Assembly (NCBI GenBank): GCA_049568075.1
Contig: CP144911.1
DNA length: 64,000 nt
DNA from: Gottfriedia sp049568075
Lineage (GTDB): Bacteria; Bacillota; Bacilli; Bacillales; Bacillaceae_G
Strand: one strand, 5' to 3'
This document shows positions 20,204-29,601 of this stretch, one piece after another. The notes beneath the pieces were generated by a model. That model had not been told where the DNA came from. It made no database searches and was given only the letters and a program-made list of their open reading frames with translations. Both the position numbers and the translations under genes were made by a program. The first letter of the stretch is position 1, and every line of letters starts with the position of its first letter.

Positions 20204-22678
20204 CTAAGCCATCGCACTATATGATGAGATAGATGACCACTCTGGCAAGTTTCGTTTAACAACGGCAACCACAACTGTCATATCATCATTAATATCACCT
20301 GTATTCGAACGAATAACTTCCTCTAGTAACAATTCTGCTACTGATTGCGGATCATCCGTTTCAAATTCACTTATTTTACGTTTCATCCACATTTCGTAAT
20401 TTTCAACATGTTTAGGACCTTCAAAAATACCATCACTCATCATAATTAATAAGTCTCCAGCCTTTAGCTGCTCACTTACGACCTCTACATCAAATTCATC
20501 AATGATCCCAATTGGTAAATTACTACCTTCAATTTTGATAACTTGTTTGCCTCGTTTCACAAAGCTTGGCGATGAACCAATTTTTAAAAATTTTGCTGAA
20601 GCATCGTGTAAATCGACCATCGCTAAATCTAGTGTAGCAAAGACCTCTTCAGTAGTACGTAATGATAGAATCGAATTAATCGATTTAATAGCGACAGTTT
20701 CTTCAATACCAGAATTTAATATTTTTTGAAGTAGTTTTAGTGTTTCATTACTTTCAATATGAGCTCGCTCACCATTTCCCATGCCATCACTAATCGCAAT
20801 AGCGTGCTTTCCTGCTCCAACATCCATTATTTTAAATGCATCACCCGAAATAAAGCCTCCACCTTTAGCTGCAGTCGCAACCCCGGTTTCAATAACAAAT
20901 GCCTTATCTGATCCAAATGTGACTAAGTAATTACCTCCATTTGGTATTGTTGCTGACTCTTCTTTTAATACAACAATCGTCTCTTTTAAAATATCTGATA
21001 GAATTGGCGCAATTAATTTTTGGCATTCACCGTACTCGTTTTCAAACGGAATTAATATATCTATATCAATATTACCTTGCTCTAAGTTATAAATTTCTAC
21101 TTGGCTAACGTCAATTCCAAAGTTTAATAAAGCTTGTAGGATTTGGTCTTCCTGTAATTGATGGTTTTCTTTTTCTCGTTGAATCTCTTTTGCAAAATCG
21201 ACCATTACTTTTGAAACCCCACGCAATTGCTCTGCCACTAATCTTCTACTTTCTTGAACTTGTTTTTTAAGTCTTTGATTTGCACGGAAGTAGAAAACCT
21301 CTTGCTTCATTAAATCTGCCATTTTTGAAGAACGTTGGCAATACTTCTCCCACTCTCTCATAAATTGGCCATTCTTAATGAGCTGATCCTTTTCAACTAA
21401 ATGCATCATATTTTCCATGTATTGATATGTTCGGTCACCATTGTTTGACCAGCAATGGTCCTTTTTCATACAACTATTACAGCACTTATTTGAAATACTA
21501 CAAATAAACAGTTCTTCATCAGTTAGTTCGTCCTCAATATGTGCAAACTGGCTAGGCTGTGAAAAACTTGCAGATAATGCTTCAAACACGTTTGAAAATT
21601 GAGTAATCCGATTGGCCGTCAAATCTCTTATTTTACGCAAGTATTGTTGTTGATCTGTAGAATGTTCTTCTGTTCCTGGTACTAGTTTAGCTAATTGTTT
21701 AAGTAGGAAAGATGGTGTTATTAAGAATAAGACAATCGCTATTACTGATTCAATGATTGAAAAAATAATATCTGATTGTTTCTCAGCATAAAAGCTAATG
21801 AGGCATGTCCCAATTAATAGACCAGCTGCCGCACCTAATCTTTTCCCCTCTTTAAGGAGTCCACCAAGTAATCCAGAGAAAGCTAATAAGCTCATCTGAT
21901 ATAGACTCGAAACACTCGCTAAACTTAATATAAGGCCCGTTACAACCCCTACTGTACAACCGACCGTTCCTCCAGCTACGAAGGCAAATAGTAAGACAAT
22001 ATATCTAGTTACAATATGCTGAATAGATAAATCTTGAATATACCAATCAGTTGTCCCCGTCACAACTGAAGCTAAAAGAATAACTAAACAGACGATTTCT
22101 TCAACACCTAAAAGCTGTTTTCTTTTAGGAATAGCAAGTAGAGGTACACTTTGGAAAAAGATCATCGTTAAAATAAAACTTAATCCCGCTTCAACTGATG
22201 CCATCAAAACATCATACATCAAAACTTCTTGTTGAAAAGCATAAGTAATTAATAGATGACTAATAAATACTGATAAAAAAACTTGAAAAGGTACTAAACC
22301 TATATAATGTCGTTTAACTCTAGCGAAGAAAATATTAAGGATAAAAAATAGGATAATTGTGGCAAATGCATAACTAACCGTTTCAATTGACACAGTTAAT
22401 GAACCGATCATAAGAGCAACAAAAGCTATTCCTGTACGCTCACGTTTCATCATATAAACTGAGGCAAAAAACGGTAATACAAACGGGAGAATATGTGATA
22501 GTATCAACGCTCGTCCTAATAAAAATCCCGTTAAAAAGATTAGTAACCCAAAGTCAAAGAATGCTCTCTCTAATTTGGATTTAATTGATTTAGAAGATTG
22601 CCGAAATACTGATTGAAATCCATTAGTAGGGACCAAGCTTGCTGAAGAATTAGAAGACCCTCTTTGCAGTTTCGTCAT
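20204..22678 (-). CDS. spoIIE: Stage II sporulation protein E, membrane PP2C phosphatase
   Basis: Dephosphorylates SpoIIAA-P at the polar septum and so releases sigma-F in the forespore; also helps place the septum through FtsZ. The 824-residue protein has about ten hydrophobic helices from residue 40 to 330, a central regulatory region with a cysteine-rich patch (CSISNKCCNSCMKKDHCW, about 392-409), and a C-terminal PP2C domain with ISDGMGNGE, MMSDGIFEG and NDDMTVVV supplying the metal-binding aspartates. Length is essentially that of the B. subtilis protein. A Spo0A-type promoter precedes it. Confidence 0.97.
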   Translation of the reverse strand: MTKLQRGSSNSSASLVPTNGFQSVFRQSSKSIKSKLERAFFDFGLLIFLTGFLLGRALILSHILPFVLPFFASVYMMKRERTGIAFVALMIGSLTVSIETVSYAFATIILFFILNIFFARVKRHYIGLVPFQVFLSVFISHLLITYAFQQEVLMYDVLMASVEAGLSFILTMIFFQSVPLLAIPKRKQLLGVEEIVCLVILLASVVTGTTDWYIQDLSIQHIVTRYIVLLFAFVAGGTVGCTVGVVTGLILSLASVSSLYQMSLLAFSGLLGGLLKEGKRLGAAAGLLIGTCLISFYAEKQSDIIFSIIESVIAIVLFLITPSFLLKQLAKLVPGTEEHSTDQQQYLRKIRDLTANRITQFSNVFEALSASFSQPSQFAHIEDELTDEELFICSISNKCCNSCMKKDHCWSNNGDRTYQYMENMMHLVEKDQLIKNGQFMREWEKYCQRSSKMADLMKQEVFYFRANQRLKKQVQESRRLVAEQLRGVSKVMVDFAKEIQREKENHQLQEDQILQALLNFGIDVSQVEIYNLEQGNIDIDILIPFENEYGECQKLIAPILSDILKETIVVLKEESATIPNGGNYLVTFGSDKAFVIETGVATAAKGGGFISGDAFKIMDVGAGKHAIAISDGMGNGERAHIESNETLKLLQKILNSGIEETVAIKSINSILSLRTTEEVFATLDLAMVDLHDASAKFLKIGSSPSFVKRGKQVIKIEGSNLPIGIIDEFDVEVVSEQLKAGDLLIMMSDGIFEGPKHVENYEMWMKRKISEFETDDPQSVAELLLEEVIRSNTGDINDDMTVVVAVVKRNLPEWSSISSYSAMA

Positions 22679-22712
22679 ATTTCCACCTCATCCGAATTGG
22701 TTTATTGAACAT

Positions 22713-22745
22713 ATTTTAACTTGTCCAATTGAAGGAATATGTCAA
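22713..22745 (-). promoter_or_regulatory. Spo0A-type sigma-A promoter of spoIIE
   Basis: On the minus strand TTGACA (22740-22745) and TAAAAT (22713-22718) are separated by 21 bases. This overlong spacer is the hallmark of Spo0A-activated sigma-A promoters such as spoIIE and spoIIG. Near matches to the 0A box TGTCGAA are CGTCGAA on the minus strand (22771-22777) and TGTCAAA on the plus strand (22740-22746), each one mismatch. Confidence 0.7.
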
Positions 22746-22954
22746 AATGACAAAGGCAAATAAAAGTTTTCTTCGACGGAAAAAGCTTTTACGTACAACT
22801 GTTTTACAAAATATGAGGAAAGCTTGCAGCATAATTTCTCTAATAGGGTAAAAGAAACGCAATTATTAAATTTTATGTCAATCGAAATTCAGAATAAAGA
22901 GAGAAAGTATGGAATGAAGAATGGGATTAAGAGACGGAGACGCATGTTCCTGAA

Positions 22955-22999
22955 AAAGAAAAAAACGCCTAGCCTCTCTTATAGAGACCAAACGTTTTT
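22955..22999 (-). terminator. Intrinsic terminator of the tRNA-Met/tRNA-Glu operon
   Basis: Imperfect stem beginning AACG and containing GGTCTCT/GAGAGGC, closing with CGTT and followed by TTTTTTTC on the minus strand, ten bases past tRNA-Glu. The 150 bases between it and the spoIIE promoter region show nothing else. Confidence 0.85.
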
Positions 23000-23008
23000 G
23001 TTGTTGTA

Positions 23009-23080
23009 TGACCCGTACGGGATTCGAACCCGTGTTACCGCCGTGAAAGGGCGGTGTCTTAACCACTTGACCAACGGGCC
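23009..23080 (-). tRNA. tRNA-Glu (anticodon TTC)
   Basis: 72-base cloverleaf on the minus strand: acceptor GGCCCGT/ACGGGTC, anticodon loop CTTTCAC giving TTC, T loop GGTTCGAATCC. The 3' CCA is not encoded. It is 11 bases downstream of tRNA-Met in the same transcript, as in the corresponding B. subtilis pair between spoIIE and yabR. Confidence 0.96.
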
Positions 23081-23091
23081 GTTAAAGGGAA

Positions 23092-23168
23092 TGGTAGCGG
23101 CGGAGGGAGTCGAACCCACGACCTCACGGGTATGAACCGTACGCTCTAGCCAGCTGAGCTACACCGCC
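23092..23168 (-). tRNA. tRNA-Met (anticodon CAT), probably elongator
   Basis: 77-base tRNA on the minus strand with CCA encoded. Acceptor GGCGGTG, anticodon CAT in GGTTCATACCC. The sequence resembles the B. subtilis elongator tRNA-Met. Initiator type is unlikely because the three G-C pairs at the base of the anticodon stem are absent; a lysidine-modified tRNA-Ile2 is a lesser possibility. Confidence 0.93.
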
Positions 23169-23254
23169 ATTATCTTTAAACGACAAGATTTATATTATCA
23201 TGGTACTAATTAACCGTCAACAGTTTTTTTAAATCTTATTTTATTATTTTTTTC

Positions 23255-23287
23255 ATACAAAAACGCACCCATTAAAGAGTGCGTGTT
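23255..23287 (-). terminator. Intrinsic terminator after yabR
   Basis: Stem ACGCAC/GTGCGT with an extended loop and following TTTTGTAT on the minus strand, located between yabR and the tRNA genes. Confidence 0.8.
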
Positions 23288-23322
23288 CTATATACCTATT
23301 TATGTCCTGACAAGGTAGGAAA

Positions 23323-23793
23323 TTAGCCTCGACGAGCTCCACGGCCACCACGTTTAGATTCTGTGTTGCGTTTTAATGAAGCTAGACGGTCTTCACTGTC
23401 TTTTAAAAATTTACTCATTTTTTGATCAAATGTTTCTTTAACCGGACGTTGATCCGAACGGTTTTGATTTTTGCCACGGTTACCACCACCGCCGCCTCCA
23501 TATGAAGGTCTGCTTTGACGAGGTCTTTGCTCACGCTCTCCCTCTTTAACTGGTGGACGTTCTTTCGCTTTTTTGATTGAAAGACCGATTTTACCGTCTT
23601 TTTCAACATTGATTACTTTTACTTCTACTTCATCGCCAACTTTTAAATGTTCGTTAATATCTTTAACATAGTTGTCAGCTACTTCACTAATGTGAACAAG
23701 CCCAGTTACTCCTTCTGGTAACTCTACAAAAGCACCAAAATTTGTAATCCCTGTAACTTTCCCACTAACTTTGCTGCCTACCTCAATTGACAT
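23323..23793 (-). CDS. yabR: S1 RNA-binding domain protein YabR
   Basis: A 156-residue protein with one N-terminal S1 domain (residues 1-75, with GKVTGITNFGAFVEL and GLVHISEVAD). S1 domains bind single-stranded RNA. The rest is a low-complexity tail rich in Arg, Gly, Asn and Gln, longer than in B. subtilis (about 128 residues in total there), including a GGGGG run near residue 100 and an RGGRGARRG end, likely disordered and nucleic-acid binding. Function is not established. AGGAGGAGCA precedes the ATG. Confidence 0.9.
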   Translation of the reverse strand: MSIEVGSKVSGKVTGITNFGAFVELPEGVTGLVHISEVADNYVKDINEHLKVGDEVEVKVINVEKDGKIGLSIKKAKERPPVKEGEREQRPRQSRPSYGGGGGGNRGKNQNRSDQRPVKETFDQKMSKFLKDSEDRLASLKRNTESKRGGRGARRG

Positions 23794-23878
23794 AAAAAAA
23801 ATGCTCCTCCTTAAAAATGTTTAACTGGATTTACTATATTATATAAAATTATAAAAACAAGTGTCAATGAAACGATAA

Positions 23879-24256
23879 TTACTTGATATTAGGAAAAATT
23901 ATTTCTCCCTTTTTAGAAAAAAATAAGTTTTTTCTAGCTAACTCAATAATATATTGATCATCGTTCAATTGTTCAATCATGCGCTTTGAATCCTCTACCG
24001 TACTCTTTGTTTTCTTTAAGTCAACCTTTGCTAGTTTTAATTGCTTTACTTTAGATGAATACACATGTTGTTGAGTTACATAATGAGATTGTAATAAAAA
24101 GAATAGGGGGACAGTTAATAAGCAGAATAATGAAATTCGCACTAAAAACTTTTTAAAACTCCTTTTCCTAGGCTTAACACCATGTTCCTCAACTAAAGTA
24201 ATATTTTGTTTATCTTCAACTTGTCTAGTTAAATCCAATTTTCTCGCATGTTCCAC
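23879..24256 (-). CDS. divIC: Cell division protein DivIC (FtsB-like)
   Basis: Small bitopic septum protein that works with DivIB and FtsL in division. The 125-residue protein has a basic cytoplasmic N-terminus (to about 38), one membrane helix (about 40-57), then a coiled coil (about 63-100) and a short C-terminal DivIC motif IIELARKNLFFSKKGEIIF. Immediately follows yabQ with no gap. In B. subtilis the yabP-yabQ-divIC order is the same. Confidence 0.94.
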   Translation of the reverse strand: MEHARKLDLTRQVEDKQNITLVEEHGVKPRKRSFKKFLVRISLFCLLTVPLFFLLQSHYVTQQHVYSSKVKQLKLAKVDLKKTKSTVEDSKRMIEQLNDDQYIIELARKNLFFSKKGEIIFPNIK

Positions 24257-24868
24257 CTATTTCTTCCTCCTATCTAAAAGGTCCTTTACTTTTTTAATAG
24301 TAGTAAGGAAGATATTCTTGAATTTTCCGAAAACTCCTTTAAATTGGATTAAATAGTTTTTGACTCGTTTTGGCACAAAAAACCAACATACTCTGCCGAA
24401 AAACAAAAGAATTGATAGTACAACGTTGTAAACTAAACGGATTAGTCGAATAAGGAGTCCATAAATAAACAAAAGAATGACGATTATTACCTGAATAATC
24501 CACTTTAAAGGTTTTACAATAAATATTACGATTAACTTTACTATAATGCGATAAATGCTAATAACCAGCTGAATAACAAGTTCTAATATTTTTTTATAAA
24601 TAGTTCGAAAAAGACTTTGATATGCCGCATAACCACATAGTAAGGCTAGCAGTAAATAAAACCTAAGTGCACCTTCATTAACTAAGTATAATACATAAAA
24701 AACTAGTAGTGCTTGAAAAATCCAAAATAAAATATCAGTTGCAAATACAATCAATCGATTACGAGTACCTCGATATAAAAAACGATGGTATGTATCTAGT
24801 GCCATACCAAGATAAGCACCCATACCGACCATCGCTATCATTGAGTAGAACTGAACGTTTAAGCTCAT
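24257..24868 (-). CDS. yabQ: Spore cortex biosynthesis protein YabQ
   Basis: Integral membrane protein needed for spore cortex formation in the mother cell. The 203-residue protein has about four to five hydrophobic helices between residues 5 and 165, and a basic C-terminal tail with VKDLLDRRKK. The first helix contains MVGMGAYLGMALDTYHRF, typical of the family. Start overlaps the yabP stop by 4 bases, indicating translational coupling. Confidence 0.93.
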   Translation of the reverse strand: MSLNVQFYSMIAMVGMGAYLGMALDTYHRFLYRGTRNRLIVFATDILFWIFQALLVFYVLYLVNEGALRFYLLLALLCGYAAYQSLFRTIYKKILELVIQLVISIYRIIVKLIVIFIVKPLKWIIQVIIVILLFIYGLLIRLIRLVYNVVLSILLFFGRVCWFFVPKRVKNYLIQFKGVFGKFKNIFLTTIKKVKDLLDRRKK

Positions 24869-25170
24869 TTAAATAGCTTGCTAAAGATTCCTTTAGCTTT
24901 CCCCGAGTTGTATTCGTCAATATAACAAAGTTCATTAATCTTTCCCTTGATTGCTACATGACCTTTTTCTACATCGAGGTTTTTCATTTGTAAATTATGA
25001 CCTTTAATATGCAAAAAGCCTAAAGCTGTTTCTAATAGGAACTCTTCACTATCAAAGCTCTCAACCTGTTTTACTCCAGTAATCTCAAGATATCTTCTAC
25101 TTTTTAACGATAAATCCTGCTCGATTATTTGGCTTGTATTTTTCGCATTTAACTCATACGGATTATTCAT
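24865..25170 (-). CDS. yabP: Sporulation protein YabP
   Basis: A 101-residue soluble protein of the YabP/YqfC family, associated with cortex formation in the sigma-E regulon. The conserved pattern is RRYLEITGVKQVESFDSEEF followed by LGFLHIKGHNLQMKNLDVEKG. No membrane segment. Molecular function is unknown. It forms a two-gene unit with yabQ and lies 90 bases after rqcP. Confidence 0.92.
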   Translation of the reverse strand: MNNPYELNAKNTSQIIEQDLSLKSRRYLEITGVKQVESFDSEEFLLETALGFLHIKGHNLQMKNLDVEKGHVAIKGKINELCYIDEYNSGKAKGIFSKLFK

Positions 25171-25260
25171 ACTAATCCCTCCATTTACATAAACTGTACC
25201 GCTTGTAAATCGATTCCTAATACAGTGTTATTTGTACAAGTATATGAAGGGACAACTTTT

Positions 25261-25530
25261 TTAGAACAAGCTATCTGACAGTTTTTCCTCGCTAATGATT
25301 GTATACATTGCATCTGCTTCTTCTTTTCGAACGGTCTCTTTAAGTAAATTAATTTTTGCTGTAACAATTTTTTGTCCGAATCGAATTTTTAATTCGTCAT
25401 TTACTTTGACTTCTGTAGACGCTTTTGCTACTGTTCCATTGATCGTTATTCTTCCTTGATCAGCTACTTCTTTCGCAAGTGTACGACGCTTAATAATTCT
25501 CGATACTTTTAAAAATTTATCAAGTCTCAT
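25261..25530 (-). CDS. rqcP: S4-domain ribosome quality control protein RqcP
   Basis: Heat-shock-15-like S4 domain protein (formerly YabO) that works with RqcH on stalled 50S subunits during poly-alanine tailing. The 89-residue protein is essentially one S4 domain: MRLDKFLKVSRIIKRRTLAKEV then GRITINGTVAKAS. Downstream of mazG by about 35 bases. A plus-one frame of similar length is a shadow. Confidence 0.93.
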   Translation of the reverse strand: MRLDKFLKVSRIIKRRTLAKEVADQGRITINGTVAKASTEVKVNDELKIRFGQKIVTAKINLLKETVRKEEADAMYTIISEEKLSDSLF

Positions 25531-25564
25531 AATTTATTCTCCTCAATTCTCATTCAATTAGACA

Positions 25565-27019
25565 TTATTCATATTTTTTAGCTTCATTCCATATCTCATC
25601 CATTTCTTCAAGAGATACATCAGAAAATGTCTTATTTATTTCACGAAGTCTTGATTCAATATATTGAAAACGTTTTGTAAATTTCATATTTGTTTTTAAA
25701 ATCGCTTCTTCAGGATTTACATCAATAAAACGTGCTAAATTAACAATACTAAATAACAGATCACCAAGTTCCGCTTCAACTTTAGACTGATCATTCAATT
25801 TGATGGCATCGAGAACTTCAGCTAACTCTTCGTTAACCTTATCTACCACTGGCGGTAGATCCTTCCAATCAAACCCAACTTTCGCGGCCTTACTTTGAAG
25901 TTTCTCTGCTTTTAATATTCCTGAAAGTTCCTTTGGTATGCCTGAAAGAATAGATTCAATGACATGTCCTTTTTCAGCTTGTTTTAATTCTTGCCAATTT
26001 TTTAATACGTCTTCCTCATCATTCACATGAACTGTTGAAAATACATGCGGGTGACGATAGATAAGTTTGCTTACTAATCCTTGAATTACATCTTGGATTG
26101 AGAAGTAACCTTCATCTTCTCCAATTTGGGCATGTAACATGACTTGAAGTAATACATCTCCAAGTTCTTCAATAATATGATCGTCATCTTCTTCATCGAT
26201 TGCTTCAAGTAGCTCATAAGCCTCTTCTAATAAGTACTTCTTTAATGACTCATGGGTTTGCTTTTGATCCCACGGACATCCATTAGGGCCTCTTAAAGTA
26301 GCAATGACAGAACGAAGTGTTTCAAATTGATGATATAGATCCTCTTCGTTTATAACTGGAGGTACATAAACACTTGTCAAATTATTAATTGATGTATCAC
26401 GATCCAACTCATACAGTGGTACTCTTCTTATTTGCTCATCTGAACTACCTGCTGCCGTAACGATTACAACTTCATAATCATCAGGAAGCTGCTCCATTAG
26501 CTTTAATTTCGCATGTGAGGCAGTCATTTGATCGTAAACCTGGCAGATGATCAAATGCTGTCTAAACGTAATCGACTCCGCCTCTAAATCCGTTGCATCA
26601 ACAAACTGGAAGCCTTCGATTGGATCAATTTTCAAACTTGTAAACATTGCATCTAAGAAGCTTTGTCCACCTTTGATATCTAGCTGGATATTTCCTTTAT
26701 CTGCAAGCTCTATTAATAGCTGAACAGTTTTTTCCGCTACAAGAGGATGGCCTGGTACAGCATATGTAATTGCACCTGCTTCAGAAGCTTTCACCAGTAG
26801 TTGAACAATTTCTTGATATACCTCTTCAAAACGATCATGTTTTTCATAAATTTCATCGAATGATTGGAACGTTAATCCTTCTGTTTCTAATTCACTTATA
26901 ACAGGGTGGTCTTTTGTACGTAAATAAAGATTGTCAGTTTTTTGTAACTCTTTATAGATACCAAATGGAAGCTGATTAAGGTCACCTGCTCCTAAACCTA
27001 AAACTGTAATCTTGTTCAT
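25565..27019 (-). CDS. mazG: YabN: tetrapyrrole methylase-like and MazG pyrophosphohydrolase fusion
   Basis: Two-domain protein of 484 residues. Residues 1-220 form a TP-methylase fold (VLGLGAGDL at 5-13, AVPGHPLVAEKT near 84-95). The remainder is a tandem MazG region: NGCPWDQKQTHESLKKYLLEEAYELLEAI with EExxE metal-binding acids near 265, and ELGDLLFSIVNLAR near 410. MazG hydrolyses NTPs to NMPs and PPi, probably for housecleaning; the methylase half has no known substrate. This fusion is normal in Bacillus. The gene is between yabM and rqcP as expected. Confidence 0.94.
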   Translation of the reverse strand: MNKITVLGLGAGDLNQLPFGIYKELQKTDNLYLRTKDHPVISELETEGLTFQSFDEIYEKHDRFEEVYQEIVQLLVKASEAGAITYAVPGHPLVAEKTVQLLIELADKGNIQLDIKGGQSFLDAMFTSLKIDPIEGFQFVDATDLEAESITFRQHLIICQVYDQMTASHAKLKLMEQLPDDYEVVIVTAAGSSDEQIRRVPLYELDRDTSINNLTSVYVPPVINEEDLYHQFETLRSVIATLRGPNGCPWDQKQTHESLKKYLLEEAYELLEAIDEEDDDHIIEELGDVLLQVMLHAQIGEDEGYFSIQDVIQGLVSKLIYRHPHVFSTVHVNDEEDVLKNWQELKQAEKGHVIESILSGIPKELSGILKAEKLQSKAAKVGFDWKDLPPVVDKVNEELAEVLDAIKLNDQSKVEAELGDLLFSIVNLARFIDVNPEEAILKTNMKFTKRFQYIESRLREINKTFSDVSLEEMDEIWNEAKKYE

Positions 27020-27037
27020 TTTGATCCTCCTGTTCTT

Positions 27038-28627
27038 TTAAGAAAGCCATTTCTGTAATTTTTCACTTTTAACGATTGAACTTAGCTCTTCTACTGTAAA
27101 TAACTTAATTTTTATTAATACAATCGCGAATACGATTGCACCTACAACCGCTGAAGATAGTGCCTCAACTAACATTCTTAAACGAAGTGGGTTAATAAAC
27201 ATCGCATATTTTTCAAAAACATATTCATAACCATATACACAACCATACATAACGGCTACAGATACTAATAATTTCACAATAAACTTAAAGTCAAAAAATG
27301 CTACTTTTGACAATTTATATATATAAGCTAAGTTCAAAATCGTAACAATAATTAAAGCAGATACCGTTGAATAAGCTGCTCCTTTAGATCCGATTTGCTC
27401 CATTAAAATAACATTTCCAATAAATTTAACACAACCTCCAGCAATAACATTTAAAGCTGGAATTAAACTTTTACCTAATCCTTGTGCAATTGAAGATGTC
27501 GTAATCGATACCCCAGCAAAGAAGATCGATATACATAAAACAGTTAGGACATCAGTTCCTAGATCATTTCGATAAAGCATGATATTGGTCGGATGGATAA
27601 TTGAAATTAAACCAATTGTTGCAGCTGCTCCTACTACAATACTTACTCTAATGGCACCTGAGATTCGATTATTAATAGAATGATGTTCTTTTCGAACTAA
27701 TTCACTTGATAAGTACGGAATTAGGGCCAGTGAAAACGATGAAGCAATGACAGAACCTAATTGAATTAGCGGAAATCCACGATCATAAATACCCTTTACT
27801 AGCTTAGCGCCTTCAACATGATATCCATATTGTACTAATAACGGATAAAAAGAGAGTGAATCGATAAACTGAATGAATACAAGTACTAAACTACTTAAGC
27901 TTAGTAGGATACCTTGATATAAAATTGTTTTTAATTCTAAACGATAGGTTTTAAGTAAACCAAATGATGGTATGGTCAAACCAGATCCACGAAAAGAAAC
28001 CCAATAAAAGAAGTACAGTATCGCTGCTATACTACCAAGTATTGAACCTGAAACAGCCCCTGCACCTACAATATAAAGATTGTCGGTCGTTTGCATTAAA
28101 TAAAGTGAAAGCACTAAAATCGTAATAACTCGAATTAATTGCTCAATCACCTGACTGACTGAAGTAGGCCCCATATCCCCTAAACCTTGATAATATCCTC
28201 GAAATGCTGAAGTGATTGGGACAAATAAAAAGCCAACACTAACAACACGAATTAACATCGCTAGATGATCATCACGCATAAACTTCGCTATACTATTACT
28301 TCCTATGTATAAAGTAAAGAAACACAATATACCAATGACTAACAACATCATAAATGTTGCATAAACTAAATCTTTAGCCCCTTTGTCATCTTTTTTCGCC
28401 AATCTTTCAGCAACATATGATGATAAAACTAAAGGAAAGCCATATGTAGAAAAAGCTAGAGCAATTGCGTAGACAGGATATACCTGTTGGTAAATATAGT
28501 AACCTAAATCGCCGGCAATATTTTGATAAGGAATTTTATAAAACGCACTTAGTACTTTCGATAATAATGATGCTATTGTTATGAACAAAGCCCCTTGTAG
28601 GGCTGCTTTTTGCTTAGCTTTTTGCAA
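27038..28627 (-). CDS. yabM: YabM, MATE/SpoVB-type polysaccharide flippase
   Basis: Multi-pass membrane protein of 529 residues with about 14 hydrophobic helices, belonging to the polysaccharide transporter (Wzx/SpoVB/MurJ-like) group of the MOP superfamily. Family pattern: ALFITIASLLSKVLSAFYKIPY at the N-terminus and GDMGPTSVSQVIEQLIRV near residue 150-167. B. subtilis YabM is close in size and context; it is a relative of lipid II flippases, but its own substrate is unproven. 18 bases upstream of yabN. Confidence 0.9.
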   Translation of the reverse strand: MQKAKQKAALQGALFITIASLLSKVLSAFYKIPYQNIAGDLGYYIYQQVYPVYAIALAFSTYGFPLVLSSYVAERLAKKDDKGAKDLVYATFMMLLVIGILCFFTLYIGSNSIAKFMRDDHLAMLIRVVSVGFLFVPITSAFRGYYQGLGDMGPTSVSQVIEQLIRVITILVLSLYLMQTTDNLYIVGAGAVSGSILGSIAAILYFFYWVSFRGSGLTIPSFGLLKTYRLELKTILYQGILLSLSSLVLVFIQFIDSLSFYPLLVQYGYHVEGAKLVKGIYDRGFPLIQLGSVIASSFSLALIPYLSSELVRKEHHSINNRISGAIRVSIVVGAAATIGLISIIHPTNIMLYRNDLGTDVLTVLCISIFFAGVSITTSSIAQGLGKSLIPALNVIAGGCVKFIGNVILMEQIGSKGAAYSTVSALIIVTILNLAYIYKLSKVAFFDFKFIVKLLVSVAVMYGCVYGYEYVFEKYAMFINPLRLRMLVEALSSAVVGAIVFAIVLIKIKLFTVEELSSIVKSEKLQKWLS

Positions 28628-28781
28628 AAGGATAACAACTCCTTTGTTAGACGGTTCACCCTTTAATGTATTACATTAATAGGGCTTATGTAAAGAGTTG
28701 CCAAAAGAAAAAACCTCTCTTTTCCAATTTTAGCAAGTAATGGGTTTCTTTAAATGTAAATCCGGTAATTTATATTAAAGG

Positions 28782-28823
28782 GAAAAAACAAAGACCAGTT
28801 AAGGTAATATTCCTTTACTGGCC
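28782..28823 (-). terminator. Intrinsic terminator after spoVT
   Basis: Arms CCAGTTAAGG/CCTTTACTGG, nine of ten pairing, followed by TCTTTGTTTTTTCCC on the minus strand. It separates the single-gene spoVT unit from yabM. Confidence 0.85.
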
Positions 28824-28843
28824 CATGTTTACTTCATATATTA

Positions 28844-29380
28844 TTATTGCTCCATTTGTCTAGCTAAGAAGTTAGTAGCAGTATCGATTGCTTTCTTTTC
28901 AACTTCAGATATTGTTTTATCCTTTGAAAAGATAACAACAGCTCCAATTGGATCCCCACTTGCGATGACTGCTCCTACTGCATAGGATTGGTATTTTTCA
29001 ATTACACTTTCGATAAATGAAGCTTCCCCAGGCTCGCTAACTACTTTTGAGTTACGCTCCGCCATAGTTTTTTCGATAATATCACCAATGTTTTTGTTTA
29101 AGTATTCTTTTTTGGAAGCCCCCGCAACTGCTACAACTGAATCTCGGTCACTTATAATGACAGTATGTCCAAGTGTGTCGTAAAGTGCATCAGCGTATTC
29201 CTTCGCAAAATCACTTAATTCACTAATTGGTGAATATTTCTTTAAAATGACTTCTCCATCTCGGTCCACAAATATTTCTAATGGATCACCTTCACGAATC
29301 CGTAAAGTTCTCCTAATTTCTTTTGGTATTACTACTCGACCTAAATCGTCAATTCGACGAACTATACCTGTTGCTTTCAT
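28844..29380 (-). CDS. spoVT: Stage V sporulation protein T, forespore transcription regulator
   Basis: AbrB-type regulator that tunes sigma-G genes in the forespore. The 178-residue protein, the same length as in B. subtilis, has an N-terminal swapped-hairpin DNA-binding domain (MKATGIVRRIDDLGRVVIPK, then RTLRIREGDPLEIF) and a C-terminal GAF-like domain (about 55-178). ATG at 29380 is used because family members begin MKATGIV; the upstream in-frame GTG lies at the ribosome site itself. The AGGAGG is 12 bases from ATG, longer than usual. Confidence 0.96.
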   Translation of the reverse strand: MKATGIVRRIDDLGRVVIPKEIRRTLRIREGDPLEIFVDRDGEVILKKYSPISELSDFAKEYADALYDTLGHTVIISDRDSVVAVAGASKKEYLNKNIGDIIEKTMAERNSKVVSEPGEASFIESVIEKYQSYAVGAVIASGDPIGAVVIFSKDKTISEVEKKAIDTATNFLARQMEQ

Positions 29381-29470
29381 ACTTGTAAAGCGCCTCCTCA
29401 CTTACTTGCATGTCTACGTTGATGAAAGATATCCGAGTGACAATGAGGTAAGGTCACCCTTAATTAATGA

Positions 29471-29500
29471 TAGTATCCTACACAACGAAAGTTCTATACA
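29471..29500 (-). promoter_or_regulatory. Possible sigma-G promoter of spoVT
   Basis: On the minus strand TGTATA (29495-29500) is followed after 17 bases by GATACTA (29471-29477), one mismatch from the sigma-G -10 CATACTA. The location, about 90 bases before the start codon, and the known sigma-G dependence of spoVT support it. Confidence 0.5.
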
Positions 29501-29601
29501 AAATAAGTGAGATTTTTTAACACCTTTACTAAAAATATAGTACTGTAAGCACTTTTTGGTAACTTTTAATTACTATATCGTCTAATTAAAGCAACCATTC
29601 C

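Noticed and set aside
22824..23135. 103-codon plus-strand frame before and across the tRNA genes
   Set aside because: It crosses the tRNA-Glu gene and runs into tRNA-Met antisense, spans the tRNA terminator, and has no recognisable domain.
25565..27019. Fusion of a tetrapyrrole methylase-like domain to MazG as a novel fusion
   Set aside because: It is the normal architecture of YabN in Bacillus.
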